This document shows positions 1-8,898 of a DNA stretch of 64,000 nt, in pieces. The notes beneath the pieces were generated by a model, which was given only the letters and a program-made list of their open reading frames with translations, was not told the DNA's origin and did no database searches. Positions within the stretch are counted from its first letter, which is position 1. Every line of letters starts with the position of its first letter. The stretch spans positions 248,001-312,000 of the forward strand of contig JBCBKO010000002.1 of assembly GCA_038521865.1 (NCBI GenBank). Reading direction: 5' to 3'. A program made the translations under genes and the position numbers. This DNA comes from CALBPI01 sp038521865. GTDB taxonomy: Bacteria > Pseudomonadota > Gammaproteobacteria > Steroidobacterales > Woeseiaceae.

Positions 1-417
1 TTGGAGGGGCGCTCCGAGATCTCGTGTTGCGGTGACCCCCGCGAGCAAGAGGTGCAAGGCACTAGCCGGCATAATCTCGTCCGAGAACCGGTCCGGGTAA
101 GCGCGTTGCCAGTGTGGATAGTTGGCATGACCATTGAGCATCAAATGCGCATGGGCCTCCCACAATCCCGGAAGCACGTCCATTCCCTCCATCGAAATCA
201 CGTCATAGTCCTCGGGAATCGGAAGCGTCTCGACCGTGCCCACTTTCGCGATCCGCTCCCCGTCGACCAGAATCACACTATCGGCGATTGGCGCATGACC
301 GTAACCATCGATAAGTCGACCGCCGACCAAAGCGATCTTGTCGGCGAGGGCCTCGGGAACCAGCACAGCCAGAATCAGTCCCAGGGTGAGTGCGTGTAAC
401 ATTCGTGATCTCGTCAT
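1..417 (-). CDS. Amidohydrolase family protein, N-terminal part (cut by window edge)
   Basis: About 139 residues are visible before the window ends. The ATG at 417 opens a signal peptide (residues about 1-25, ending ALA) followed by the beta-sandwich of metal-dependent amidohydrolases, with the pattern ILVDGERIAKVG, then LPGLWEAHAHLML. The HxH in that last motif supplies two metal ligands in this superfamily, and the stretch GVTATRDLGAP after it is also typical. It is probably a secreted or periplasmic imidazolonepropionase/prolidase-like hydrolase, but the substrate cannot be told. Its start lies about 40 bp from the divergent FG-GAP gene, so the two share a promoter region. Confidence 0.85.
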   Translation of the reverse strand, partial: MTRSRMLHALTLGLILAVLVPEALADKIALVGGRLIDGYGHAPIADSVILVDGERIAKVGTVETLPIPEDYDVISMEGMDVLPGLWEAHAHLMLNGHANYPHWQRAYPDRFSDEIMPASALHLLLAGVTATRDLGAPLQ

Positions 418-459
418 TGCGGACTCCTTGATTACACGACCACCATAACGACAGCTTCT

Positions 460-1938
460 ATGATCACCAAATTCAGAGAACCCATGCGACCGAGAAATTG
501 GCTCATCTTGCTGACTGCGGCCTGGCTCATAGCGCCCTGCGCACAGGCATTCTCGCAGGCGCAGTATGTAGCGCCTGACTTCCGAATCCAGACGGGCATG
601 GTTTCGCTGCAGTTTCCTGGTAGCAAAGGCGAGTCATTAGCTTTCGCGGGACGTGACCAAAACGGCACACCAAAACTTGGACTACTACGGCTCGACGACA
701 CCAAGGTGGACTACCGAGAAATCGAGTTGCCCGATACCGCGGTCGCGATCGATGCTGGCGCGTCATCGACGAGCGCAGAAGCGTTATTTGTGCTGACCGC
801 AAAAGGCGTGCTCGCGCTCGACCGATTCGATGGCAAGCTCAAAGCGGTCGCATCATCGAGCAGTCTGTATCGGGGCCGGTCGCTCGCGGAACTGACGAGT
901 GGGCTCAACTTCGCCAGAGACATCGACGATGACGGCAGCGCGGAATTTCTGATCCCGGACTTCGACGTATTGCATGTTGTATCCGAGGATGCCCAACGCG
1001 CGCTTGCACTGCCCAGTTATCGCCGCGGCTACGACCAGACCGTCACGTACCGCCCCACCAGTGTGACCGCAGCACCCAGCGTCAACGGTGGCGCCTTGTA
1101 TGCCGTTCGTGGAAAAGAGCTCTTGAGTTTTAGTGGTGAGGCAGAGAATCCGGAACTCTCGACACTGACGCTCGGCTTGAGCGATGAGAAAGAGCGCGAG
1201 ACTTTCTACAACAGCTACGAAGACATAGATCAAAACGATGTCGTCCTTCGCGAGATGGACCGGTTTGTGGACGTTAACGGGGATTCCTTGCCCGACATCA
1301 TGACGCTTGAGACTGTAAGCGAAGGCGTGTTCGACAAACGCACCACCTATCGTGTGCATCACGGGCGCGTCGTGGACGATCGGCTGGTTTTCGATCGAGA
1401 GGCGGACACCACACTATCCAGTGAGGGTTATCAGGTGGGTGCCCGTATTGCCGAGCTCGACGAGTCTCGCAAGCTCATGGTCACCGCGAGTGTCAGAGTT
1501 GGCGTGCGCGCCATCATTGGGGCGTTGTTTTCCAGGGCAGTAACAATGCGTGTGGAGATTTATCCGGCGGATCAGTTTGGAACGATCGCCTCGACCCCCG
1601 GAACAGAGATCAAGAGCCGGGTGAAATTTGATTTCGGAACGGGTCAGGTTGAGTTTCCGACCATCGTTTTCGGCGATATCGACGGCGACGGCATCAACGA
1701 TCTCATTCTGAAAGAGCGTAAGCGGGCACTAAACTGGCGGCGCGGCAATGAGCAAGGGGCGTTTGCAAAGAAGTCTGCCGAACTCAATGTCACAGGACCG
1801 GCAGACGGTACTGACGTAGCGCTCAGTGATCTCGATGGAGATGCACGAGACGAGGTTATCGTGCTCTATGGACGTGCCGACGGCGAGGACCTCGCAGGAC
1901 AGATTGCGGTATACCGCGACTTTCGCACATCCCCCTGA
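460..1938 (+). CDS. Secreted FG-GAP/VCBS repeat protein
   Basis: A 492-residue exported protein. A hydrophobic signal segment lies at about residues 16-30, ending AQA. An in-frame ATG at 484 would give a more ordinary signal peptide and may be the true start. At least four calcium-loop-like motifs of FG-GAP/VCBS repeats are visible: DIDDDGSAEF, DVNGDSLPDI, DIDGDGINDL and DLDGDARDEV. Such repeats fold as beta-propeller blades and are found in surface or periplasmic proteins. No enzymatic domain is recognised. It is divergent from the amidohydrolase and followed 17 bp later by the methyltransferase gene, so the two may be co-transcribed. Confidence 0.75.
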   Translation: MITKFREPMRPRNWLILLTAAWLIAPCAQAFSQAQYVAPDFRIQTGMVSLQFPGSKGESLAFAGRDQNGTPKLGLLRLDDTKVDYREIELPDTAVAIDAGASSTSAEALFVLTAKGVLALDRFDGKLKAVASSSSLYRGRSLAELTSGLNFARDIDDDGSAEFLIPDFDVLHVVSEDAQRALALPSYRRGYDQTVTYRPTSVTAAPSVNGGALYAVRGKELLSFSGEAENPELSTLTLGLSDEKERETFYNSYEDIDQNDVVLREMDRFVDVNGDSLPDIMTLETVSEGVFDKRTTYRVHHGRVVDDRLVFDREADTTLSSEGYQVGARIAELDESRKLMVTASVRVGVRAIIGALFSRAVTMRVEIYPADQFGTIASTPGTEIKSRVKFDFGTGQVEFPTIVFGDIDGDGINDLILKERKRALNWRRGNEQGAFAKKSAELNVTGPADGTDVALSDLDGDARDEVIVLYGRADGEDLAGQIAVYRDFRTSP

Positions 1939-1955
1939 TCGCGCAATCCGCTACC

Positions 1956-3332
1956 ATGCGGCGCATGATCGATGATGCACTGCTTGAAATCCTCGCTTGC
2001 CCTCGCTGCGACCAACCCCTGACCTTTGAGAACTCGACGCTTCGCTCCAAAGGCGCGAAGGTGGAATTCCCGGTCATCGAGGACATTCCCTTTCTGTTCG
2101 CGGATCCCGCGGTCGCGATCGATGATTGGCGCAGCCGCCACCACGCCAGAATCCGGGAGATCGAGTCTGAGATCGGTCAGTTGAAAGCGGCGCTGAGCGC
2201 CGAGGGTTTACCCCACAGCACCGACTCTCGCTTGAGGCATGAAATCGACGCTTTGACGGCACACATCGACGAACTCGATACGTTGATGAAACCGCTGGAT
2301 ATCACAAGCCTCACCGCGGATCACGATACCTACCTCGCTATGCGCACGCGCCTGCCTGGCGATCAGGGATTATCGACCTATTACGCAAACCTGCACCGAG
2401 ATTGGTGCTGGGGAGATGAGGAAAACCGCGTATCCCATGACCTTGTGCGCAGCGCAATCGATGCTGAATCGGCTGGCAAGCTTCTGGTGCTTGGGAGTGG
2501 TGGAAGTCGTCTCGCCTACGACTTGCATCAATCGCTCAAACCGCCGATGACCGTCGCGGTCGACTTCAACCCGCTCCTGATGTTCGCTGCGAATCGCGTC
2601 ATGCGCGGAGAGAAAGTCGACCTGCACGAGTTCCCATTGGCTCCAATGAATGCTGCCTCGACCGCGTGTGCCAGGACGCTGAGTGCGCCGGAACCGGTCA
2701 AGCCTGGCTATTTCCCGGTACTCGCCAACGTGCTTCGCGCGCCATTCAAACCAGGGGTCTTCGATACGCTGGTGACGCCATGGTTGATCGACGTGGTTTC
2801 CGAGCCGCTACCACTGCAGGCAGCCCGTTGGAATCGTCTTTTGAAACGCGGAGGTCACTGGGTTTGGTTTGGATCACATGTTTTTCGAACGGCGAATCCG
2901 GCGCACAGATTTAGTGTTGAGGAAACCGAGGAAATTCTGCAGGCGCAAGGATTCTCCAAACCCGAAATTGTCGAAGCAGAAATCCCCTACATGGTGTCGC
3001 CAGCGAATCGGCATGCGCGCACCGAACGCGTGCTCGTAATGAGCATGACCAAGACCACGGATGCGAAGGCGCCGCCTCGTCACGTTGCGCTGCCAGACTG
3101 GATTGTAAGAACCGATGTTCCAGTGCCGACCAACGACTCGTTCCGCAGTCAAGCCATGTCAACGCGCATCCACGCATTTCTAATGTCGATGATCGATGGA
3201 CAGCGAACCATCAGCGATATGGCAGAGTTGATGGAGTCGCAGAGGTTGATGCCAAAGGACGAAGCCGAGGCTACGCTGCGAACGTTCCTGATTCGGATGT
3301 TCGAAGAAGCCGGTAGCTACCGCGCGCTCTAG
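1956..3332 (+). CDS. Trm112-like zinc-ribbon / SAM methyltransferase fusion with PqqD-like C-terminus
   Basis: A 458-residue protein with several parts. Residues 9-52 match the Trm112/YcaR fold, with CPRC at 15-18 and the typical ending EDIPFLFAD. Residues about 60-112 are charged and probably coiled coil. A class I methyltransferase core follows, with SAM motif I KLLVLGSGGSRLAYD at about 175-189 and an acidic AVDFNP strand. The last 70 residues (DGQRTISDMAELMES and around) resemble a PqqD-like or winged-helix fold. The substrate is unknown. In other organisms Trm112 is a separate activator of methyltransferases; here it is fused. In-frame ATGs at 1956 and 1965 are both possible starts. Confidence 0.75.
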   Translation: MRRMIDDALLEILACPRCDQPLTFENSTLRSKGAKVEFPVIEDIPFLFADPAVAIDDWRSRHHARIREIESEIGQLKAALSAEGLPHSTDSRLRHEIDALTAHIDELDTLMKPLDITSLTADHDTYLAMRTRLPGDQGLSTYYANLHRDWCWGDEENRVSHDLVRSAIDAESAGKLLVLGSGGSRLAYDLHQSLKPPMTVAVDFNPLLMFAANRVMRGEKVDLHEFPLAPMNAASTACARTLSAPEPVKPGYFPVLANVLRAPFKPGVFDTLVTPWLIDVVSEPLPLQAARWNRLLKRGGHWVWFGSHVFRTANPAHRFSVEETEEILQAQGFSKPEIVEAEIPYMVSPANRHARTERVLVMSMTKTTDAKAPPRHVALPDWIVRTDVPVPTNDSFRSQAMSTRIHAFLMSMIDGQRTISDMAELMESQRLMPKDEAEATLRTFLIRMFEEAGSYRAL

Positions 3333-3348
3333 GCCCACCCGACCCTGG

Positions 3349-4464
3349 TCAGGCGAGCAGCTTGGTCACATCACCCGCCGCGTATCCCAGGTCTTTGGCA
3401 ACGGCTGAGTAGTACACCTGCCCGTCATGCACATTTAGTCCAGCGGCTAGATGACGATCTGCGCGCAACGCCTCACGCCATCCGTTGCGGGCAAGTTGCT
3501 TGATGAATGGCAGAGTGACATTCGTCAAAGCGAATGTAGAGGTACGCGGTACAGCACCCGGCATGTTCGTGACGCAGTAGTGCACCACATCGTCGACGAC
3601 ATAGGTCGGATCGGCATGCGTGGTGGGACGGCTGGTTTCGAAGCAACCGCCCTGATCAATCGAAATATCAACCAGCACGGCACCAGCACGCATGCTGCGC
3701 ACATGCTCGGCGGTCACGAGTTTCGGGGCGGCAGCTCCCGGGATCAGAACAGACCCGACAACGAGATCGGCTTCCGGTAGTAACGCGTCGATCGCATCAC
3801 GAGTCGAATACTGAGTCTGGACTCTGCCCCCGTAAACCTGATCGAAATGACGCAGCCGCGGCACCGATCGGTCGAGTATCGTCACTCTGGCGCCTAATCC
3901 GATCGCCATTTCAGCCGCATTGGTTCCAGCGACACCACCGCCGACAACCACGACGTTCGCCGGCAGAACGCCAGGCACACCACCCAGCAAAACGCCGCGT
4001 CCACCATTTGCCTTTTGCAGAGCAAAGGCACCAGCTTGAATCGACAATCGTCCCGCGACTTCGCTCATCGGCGTCAACAACGGCAGAGTGCCATCGTTCG
4101 CTGTCACCGTTTCATAAGCGATCGCTGTCGTCCCAGACCCAACCAAGGCTTTGGTTTGATCGGGATCTGCGGCCAGGTGCAAATAGGTAAACAGCGTCTG
4201 ATCCGGGCGCAACAGATTGCATTCGGAAAGCTGCGGTTCTTTGACTTTAACGATCAGCTCAGCCGACGCGAAAACTGACTCGGCATCTGGCAGGACCTCT
4301 GCGCCGGCCTGGCGATAGTCGTCATCCGACATGCCGATGCCCTCGCCGGCCCCGGTTTGCACGACGACGCTATGCCCATCTTCGACCAGCTCTCGAACCC
4401 CGGCAGGCACCATCCCCACACGATATTCCAGAACCTTGATTTCCTTTGGTACCCCGATCTTCAC
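3349..4464 (-). CDS. ald: Alanine dehydrogenase
   Basis: At 371 residues it has the usual length for Ald and aligns from the first residue (MKIGVPKEIK, then RVGMVPAGVREL). The pyruvate-binding region contains TYLHLAAD with the conserved histidine. The Rossmann motif VVVGGGVAGTNAAEMA lies near residue 175, and the catalytic aspartate region is DISIDQGGCFETSRPTTH. It interconverts L-alanine plus NAD+ with pyruvate, ammonium and NADH in the cytoplasm. It converges with the methyltransferase gene, the two stop codons being 17 bp apart. The DASS transporter gene upstream is on the same strand but separated by about 65 bp. Confidence 0.95.
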   Translation of the reverse strand: MKIGVPKEIKVLEYRVGMVPAGVRELVEDGHSVVVQTGAGEGIGMSDDDYRQAGAEVLPDAESVFASAELIVKVKEPQLSECNLLRPDQTLFTYLHLAADPDQTKALVGSGTTAIAYETVTANDGTLPLLTPMSEVAGRLSIQAGAFALQKANGGRGVLLGGVPGVLPANVVVVGGGVAGTNAAEMAIGLGARVTILDRSVPRLRHFDQVYGGRVQTQYSTRDAIDALLPEADLVVGSVLIPGAAAPKLVTAEHVRSMRAGAVLVDISIDQGGCFETSRPTTHADPTYVVDDVVHYCVTNMPGAVPRTSTFALTNVTLPFIKQLARNGWREALRADRHLAAGLNVHDGQVYYSAVAKDLGYAAGDVTKLLA

Positions 4465-4529
4465 TGTATCGCCCCAATAAAAGTTTCAGATGTAATATAC
4501 CGACACTTAGCGACAAAATTAATGGGTTC

Positions 4530-6068
4530 TCAACCGCCCGGTGAACCCAGCACCTGCGGTGCGAGAAAAATCGCTGCAAGCGTGATCACCAGCACTGCAA
4601 TCATGTTCAATCGAAGCCCCACACGCGCCATCGTGAGCATGCTGAATCCTCCGCTGGCGAACACGACGGCGTTCGGCCCGGTCGCCATCGGGAACATGAA
4701 CGCGCAGCTCGCTGCCAATGCGATCGGTGCCGCGAGCACCTCAACCGGCAGACTGGCACTCAGAGCCAACGCGCCCATGACCGGCATGAGCGCCGAGGCT
4801 GTCGCCACATTGCTGGTCACTTCCGTGAGCATAAGAATCGCCGCCGTCAACATGAGAATCAGCACCCATAACGGCAGCGCACTAGCACCGGCAAGCGACT
4901 CTCCAAAAAACAACCCAAGACCGGTTGTATTGATGGCATTGGCGAGCGACATACCCCCGCCGAACAGAAGCACGACACCCCAGGGAATCCGCTCGGCGCT
5001 CGCCCAGTCGAGCAATGCGTCACGCTTTCCACCACCGGCGCGAACCAGAAACACCAACAACACCGCGATGACCGCGATGATGTGGTCGGTCAGAAACGCG
5101 AACGGCGCGATGGGTCCTCCCGGTAGCGGAATTTCGATCAGAGACATCGGTCGACGAAAGATCCAGAGCGCGGCGATCACTACAAAAACAACGACCACCC
5201 GTCGTTCAGAAGACTGCATAGGTCCCAATCGCTGCAGCGCGTCCTCGACAGCACCGCGCGCTGCGGTATTGGCGGTTTGCGGGAGTGCGAATACCCAACG
5301 CGTGAGAACCCACCACGCCGCCGGCAATAGCAGCGCGACGACCGGCAACCCGAACGCCAGCCATTGACCAAAAGAGATATCGAGATCCGACTCCGCGCTG
5401 AGATAACCAATGACAATCAGATTGGTTGGCGTCCCGATCGGTGTGCCGAGGCCTCCGATAGAACAACCGTAGGCGATGCCAAGCAGCAGGGCGGTTCGGA
5501 AATGCTCCGGACGCTCATTGTCGGCCTGCGCAGCGCTGGCGACCGACATCGCAATCGGCACCATCATGATGCAGGTCGCCGTATTCGAGATCCACATCGA
5601 GAGCAGCGCGGCAGCAAGCATAAAGCTGCCGACTAGTTGCGATGGGCTGCCACTCGATCGATAAACGATATTCAAAGCGATGCGTTCGTGCAGACGCCAG
5701 CGCTCCAACGCTTTCGCGAACATGAATCCGCCCATCAGCAAAACGACAATCGGATGCATGTATGGCGCCGCCGCATCGGCAATGCTGAGCGTACCGGTCA
5801 GAGGCAGAACTATCATGGGCAGCAGCGCAGTCACCGCGATTGGAATCGCCTCGGTCACCCACCAGGTTGCCATCAGGACGAGCAACGCCAGTGCAACCCA
5901 TGCTGGACTCAACAGCTGACTCTCGACGGTCAGCGACGCTGGGGGTCCAACCATCAAAACAGTGATGAATGCGATCACCCCTGCCCACAAACCAAACTGA
6001 GAGAATGTGGCACGAGTGTCGAGAGACTCTGGCATGCGCACGACCTTGCGATATCGAGGCAAGAGCAT
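4530..6068 (-). CDS. DASS/SLC13-family sodium:anion symporter
   Basis: A polytopic inner-membrane protein of up to 512 residues. It carries the two SNT signature motifs of the divalent anion:sodium symporter family, MWISNTATCIMMVPI in the first half and TEVTSNVATASALMPV in the second. These form the sodium and substrate sites in the known fold. Family substrates are C4-dicarboxylates, citrate or sulfate; I cannot choose among them. A second start at 6035 (MPESLD) has an AAGG about 8 nt upstream and is equally likely. Being next to ald on the same strand fits central carbon uptake but proves nothing. Confidence 0.88.
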   Translation of the reverse strand: MLLPRYRKVVRMPESLDTRATFSQFGLWAGVIAFITVLMVGPPASLTVESQLLSPAWVALALLVLMATWWVTEAIPIAVTALLPMIVLPLTGTLSIADAAAPYMHPIVVLLMGGFMFAKALERWRLHERIALNIVYRSSGSPSQLVGSFMLAAALLSMWISNTATCIMMVPIAMSVASAAQADNERPEHFRTALLLGIAYGCSIGGLGTPIGTPTNLIVIGYLSAESDLDISFGQWLAFGLPVVALLLPAAWWVLTRWVFALPQTANTAARGAVEDALQRLGPMQSSERRVVVVFVVIAALWIFRRPMSLIEIPLPGGPIAPFAFLTDHIIAVIAVLLVFLVRAGGGKRDALLDWASAERIPWGVVLLFGGGMSLANAINTTGLGLFFGESLAGASALPLWVLILMLTAAILMLTEVTSNVATASALMPVMGALALSASLPVEVLAAPIALAASCAFMFPMATGPNAVVFASGGFSMLTMARVGLRLNMIAVLVITLAAIFLAPQVLGSPGG

Positions 6069-6092
6069 GCCATACGCCTTGCGAGGACGGGC

Positions 6093-6121
6093 AAAAAAAG
6101 AGGGCCTCCGAAGAGGCCCTC
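6093..6121 (-). terminator. Rho-independent terminator of the phoX gene, UUCG tetraloop
   Basis: Read on the minus strand, a perfect 9-bp stem (GAGGGCCTC paired with GAGGCCCTC) closes a TTCG tetraloop and is followed by seven T residues. It lies 25 bp past the phoX stop codon and before the start of the DASS transporter gene, so it separates the two same-strand genes. Confidence 0.93.
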
Positions 6122-6145
6122 TCTCAGACTTTCAGGAAAGCCTTC

Positions 6146-8191
6146 TTACGAACCCACGATACCGCGGTCTTTGCGACGAATTACCAGCGTGCAGTCACGC
6201 GGAATGGTCACGCCGTCAAACGGTGCCGGGAAGTTCGTCGTGCTCGGCGAACCGTTACCCGGGTGCTGGGTGTTGGTGAACATCGTCTTGTAGTCCGGCG
6301 TCGTGGTGATACCGGTGATCTCATCCGAAGCCACACCTGTCAGCAAGCGCTTGTACTCGCCCGTGTTGGTGTCGATGACAACCAACTGGTCCTGCAAACC
6401 GTCACGCTGCCCACCGTCGGTACCGATGAACAGACGGCCAAACGGATCGGCCCAGGCTGCATCAGGATCGGTGAATACGTTCGCGCCACCGTCTGCCGGT
6501 GCCGTGTACGCCGCGTAAGGTACGTCCGCATCGTCCGTGGAAGCATCGTCAGGGCGACGCGTGTTGCGGTTGATCAGGAACATGTTCCACTCGAATGTGG
6601 TCGTGCTCGTGTCGGTCGTGCTGATGATGTAGCCGTCGGTGTTCTCGAAGATCGGGTTAACATCGCTCAACGCGCCAGCGCCATCGTCCTTACGGTCGTT
6701 GTTGGTCAGCGTCCAGTAGACTTCGCCGTTTGCACCGATTGTCGTCCATTCCGGACGGTCCATCGGGGTCGCGCCAACAGCGTCCGCAGCGATACGTGCG
6801 TAGGTCAGGACGAGATCCATGCTGGTCAGACCAGCAGCAGCGATACGCTCGTCAGTGTGGGTCAACTCTACCCACTCACCGACGCCTTCGCCTTCAGGAC
6901 CTGCACCAAATACAGCAACGTAGAGTTTGCCGTCATCAAGCGGGCTCAAACCAGCTTTGATGTAGTCACGCCATGGCAGGTTGGACTCGTACTTGTAGGA
7001 GTAATCGCCGCGCTGGTCATCACCCATGTAAACCGCTACGCGGCCATCTTCGAGCTCAGTGAACGCACATGCTTCGTGCTTGAAGCGTCCGAGCGCGGTG
7101 CGCTTGACCGGCTTAACGCTGTTGTCGAAAGGATCGATTTCAACGCACCAGCCGAAACGGTTGGACTCGTTCTTGTAAGCTTCGTTCGTCAGATCGAAAC
7201 GCTCGTCGAAGACATGCCAGCCGTAACCAAAGCCGCCAGTGCTGAAGCCGTAGCGTCCGTACGCCTCATCCTGCAGCTCGTCAAAACCGCCGATTTCGGT
7301 GGTATTTGAGCCGAAGTAACCGTTGAAGTTCTCTTCGCAGGTGACGTAGGTGCCCCAAGGCGTGTCGCCTGAACCACAGTTGTTAACGGTACCGCGCGGC
7401 TCGTTACCCGCCGGGTTATCGAGCAGCGGGCTGCCCGCAACCGGACCTGAGAATTCCACCGGTGTGTTAACGGTGATGCGACGCGCCTTGCTGGTGCTCG
7501 GCGCTACACGCCAACGATCGCGCTGACGCGTGTAACGCAGCAGAACGACTGAAACACCGTGAGCGGCCTGTGACAGACGTACATCTTCCAGCGTCTCCGG
7601 GAAACCTTTACCGAGCACGTGGGTGTTACGACCGAACTCATGGTTCACGCAAAGCACGCCCACACGGTTGCTCAGCAGGCGCGCGCGACGCTCAGCAGAC
7701 AATTTCTCGCCCTTGTTCATTTCCATCTGCAGCACGCGCGGCAGGTTGATCGGGAAGAACCACATTCCGTCGTGGCCGATGCCGACCATCTGTTCCTGCT
7801 CTTCAGCCGTCGGACGCGTATTCGGATCACCCTCGTAAGGCGCGATGCCCGAGCGCGAGCCCTGAATCGGCGTACCCCAAGGGATCAAGACGTCGTACTC
7901 ATATTCAGGCGCAATCGCGACCGTTTGGCCGCCAATTGCTGCCGCATCTTCGGTGGCCAGCGGCGTGAAGCCGATCAAGTCGCCTGCCTCTTCAGCAGTT
8001 GCTTCAGCAGCAAAGCCAGGCTTCGGCGCGAAGAACCCGGTCGCCGCCACTGCCAGTGTTCCCTGGATAATGCTGCGGCGCGACAGCTGGGTGTTAACGA
8101 CGTCCTGGAACGTCGGCGTATTGGTCGGATTGACGGACAAGTCTTCTGACGATTCGTCCTGAACGACCTCAGTGTTTTTCACATCTCTCAT
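6146..8191 (-). CDS. phoX: PhoX-family phosphatase (DUF839), Tat-exported
   Basis: A 681-residue protein with a twin-arginine signal at about residues 37-60 (LSRRSIIQGTLAVAATGFF), preceded by a long n-region typical of PhoX. The body has the DUF839 signatures: VLCVNHEFGRN, NNCGSGDTPWGTYVTCEEN, GRFKHEACAF and VAVYMGDDQRGDYSYKY. Characterised PhoX enzymes are calcium/iron-dependent periplasmic phosphomonoesterases that release phosphate from organic esters. The gene is monocistronic with its own terminator. Only a weak Pho-box-like half site was seen upstream (see rejected items). Identity to family is firm; substrate is inferred. Confidence 0.92.
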   Translation of the reverse strand: MRDVKNTEVVQDESSEDLSVNPTNTPTFQDVVNTQLSRRSIIQGTLAVAATGFFAPKPGFAAEATAEEAGDLIGFTPLATEDAAAIGGQTVAIAPEYEYDVLIPWGTPIQGSRSGIAPYEGDPNTRPTAEEQEQMVGIGHDGMWFFPINLPRVLQMEMNKGEKLSAERRARLLSNRVGVLCVNHEFGRNTHVLGKGFPETLEDVRLSQAAHGVSVVLLRYTRQRDRWRVAPSTSKARRITVNTPVEFSGPVAGSPLLDNPAGNEPRGTVNNCGSGDTPWGTYVTCEENFNGYFGSNTTEIGGFDELQDEAYGRYGFSTGGFGYGWHVFDERFDLTNEAYKNESNRFGWCVEIDPFDNSVKPVKRTALGRFKHEACAFTELEDGRVAVYMGDDQRGDYSYKYESNLPWRDYIKAGLSPLDDGKLYVAVFGAGPEGEGVGEWVELTHTDERIAAAGLTSMDLVLTYARIAADAVGATPMDRPEWTTIGANGEVYWTLTNNDRKDDGAGALSDVNPIFENTDGYIISTTDTSTTTFEWNMFLINRNTRRPDDASTDDADVPYAAYTAPADGGANVFTDPDAAWADPFGRLFIGTDGGQRDGLQDQLVVIDTNTGEYKRLLTGVASDEITGITTTPDYKTMFTNTQHPGNGSPSTTNFPAPFDGVTIPRDCTLVIRRKDRGIVGS

Positions 8192-8475
8192 GGTCTGTTG
8201 TACCCCCGTAGGTAACTCGAGTTTGTTGATTTCGGGATGTATGCCGGCGTCTTATACAAAGGCATCGCGGAGTCGTCCCACGTGACTCTGATCGCTCTGA
8301 CGCCTGGGCACGCGCGCACGTAAGGGGGCCCCAATGACAGCGGGGTGAAGCTCGTGTTACTGCGTTATTACAGAATTATGTACAAAATATTTCCGAGCAG
8401 ACGGATCAGTTGTTTACAGAATAAAGCTGCGATTAGTCTGTCTTTAGAGTAGTTACCAATACTGAGAAAACCGGA

Positions 8476-8898
8476 ATGATAACGATCTATCACAACACCG
8501 ATTGCGGCACTTCGCGCAACACCCTCGCCATCATCGAGGCAACGGGAGTTCGACATCACATTATTGAGTATCTCGACACCGGCTGGACTCGCGCTCAACT
8601 ACTCGGCTTGTTCGCTGCTGCTGGCCTGTCACCCGCTGATGCACTGCGGGTTGCACGCTCGCCGGCAGAGTCACTGGGACTGACCCAGCCGAGTGTCGAT
8701 GACGAGACTTTATTGGATGCGATGGTTGAGCATCCCATTCTGGTGAATCGGCCCATCGTGTGCTCACCGAAAGGTGTGCGCCTCTGCCGACCGTGTGAAC
8801 GCGTTTTGGATTTGCTCGACGAGTTACCGCCGGTTCCCTTCTACAAAGAGAACGGCGATCTGCTCATCGATAAAGACGGCAAACTTGTCAGCGGCTAG
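8476..8898 (+). CDS. arsC: Arsenate reductase, glutaredoxin-linked ArsC type
   Basis: A 140-residue protein aligning end to end with E. coli ArsC. The catalytic cysteine is C10 in HNTDCGTSRNT, and the arginine-rich C-terminal motif HPILVNRPIVCSPKGVRLCR is nearly identical to the family pattern. It reduces arsenate to arsenite using glutathione and glutaredoxin in the cytoplasm. There is no arsB/acr3 efflux gene next to it, so arsenite export must be encoded elsewhere. Its last 11 bases overlap the end of the convergent lysR gene. A YffB/Spx-like reductase of another role is possible but the C-terminal match argues for ArsC. Confidence 0.9.
   Translation: MITIYHNTDCGTSRNTLAIIEATGVRHHIIEYLDTGWTRAQLLGLFAAAGLSPADALRVARSPAESLGLTQPSVDDETLLDAMVEHPILVNRPIVCSPKGVRLCRPCERVLDLLDELPPVPFYKENGDLLIDKDGKLVSG

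Noticed and set aside
853..1362. Minus-strand frame of 169 codons inside the FG-GAP gene
   Set aside because: No domain or ribosome site; antisense shadow of a repeat protein gene.
5969..7309. Long plus-strand open frame of 446 codons opposite the DASS and phoX genes
   Set aside because: Both minus-strand genes are well-conserved families; the plus frame has no domain, crosses the phoX terminator and reflects high-GC codon bias.
8334..8351. CTGTCAT half site on the minus strand, 143 bp upstream of phoX, as a Pho box
   Set aside because: The second repeat required 11 bp away matches at only three or four of seven positions, so a PhoB site is not supported.
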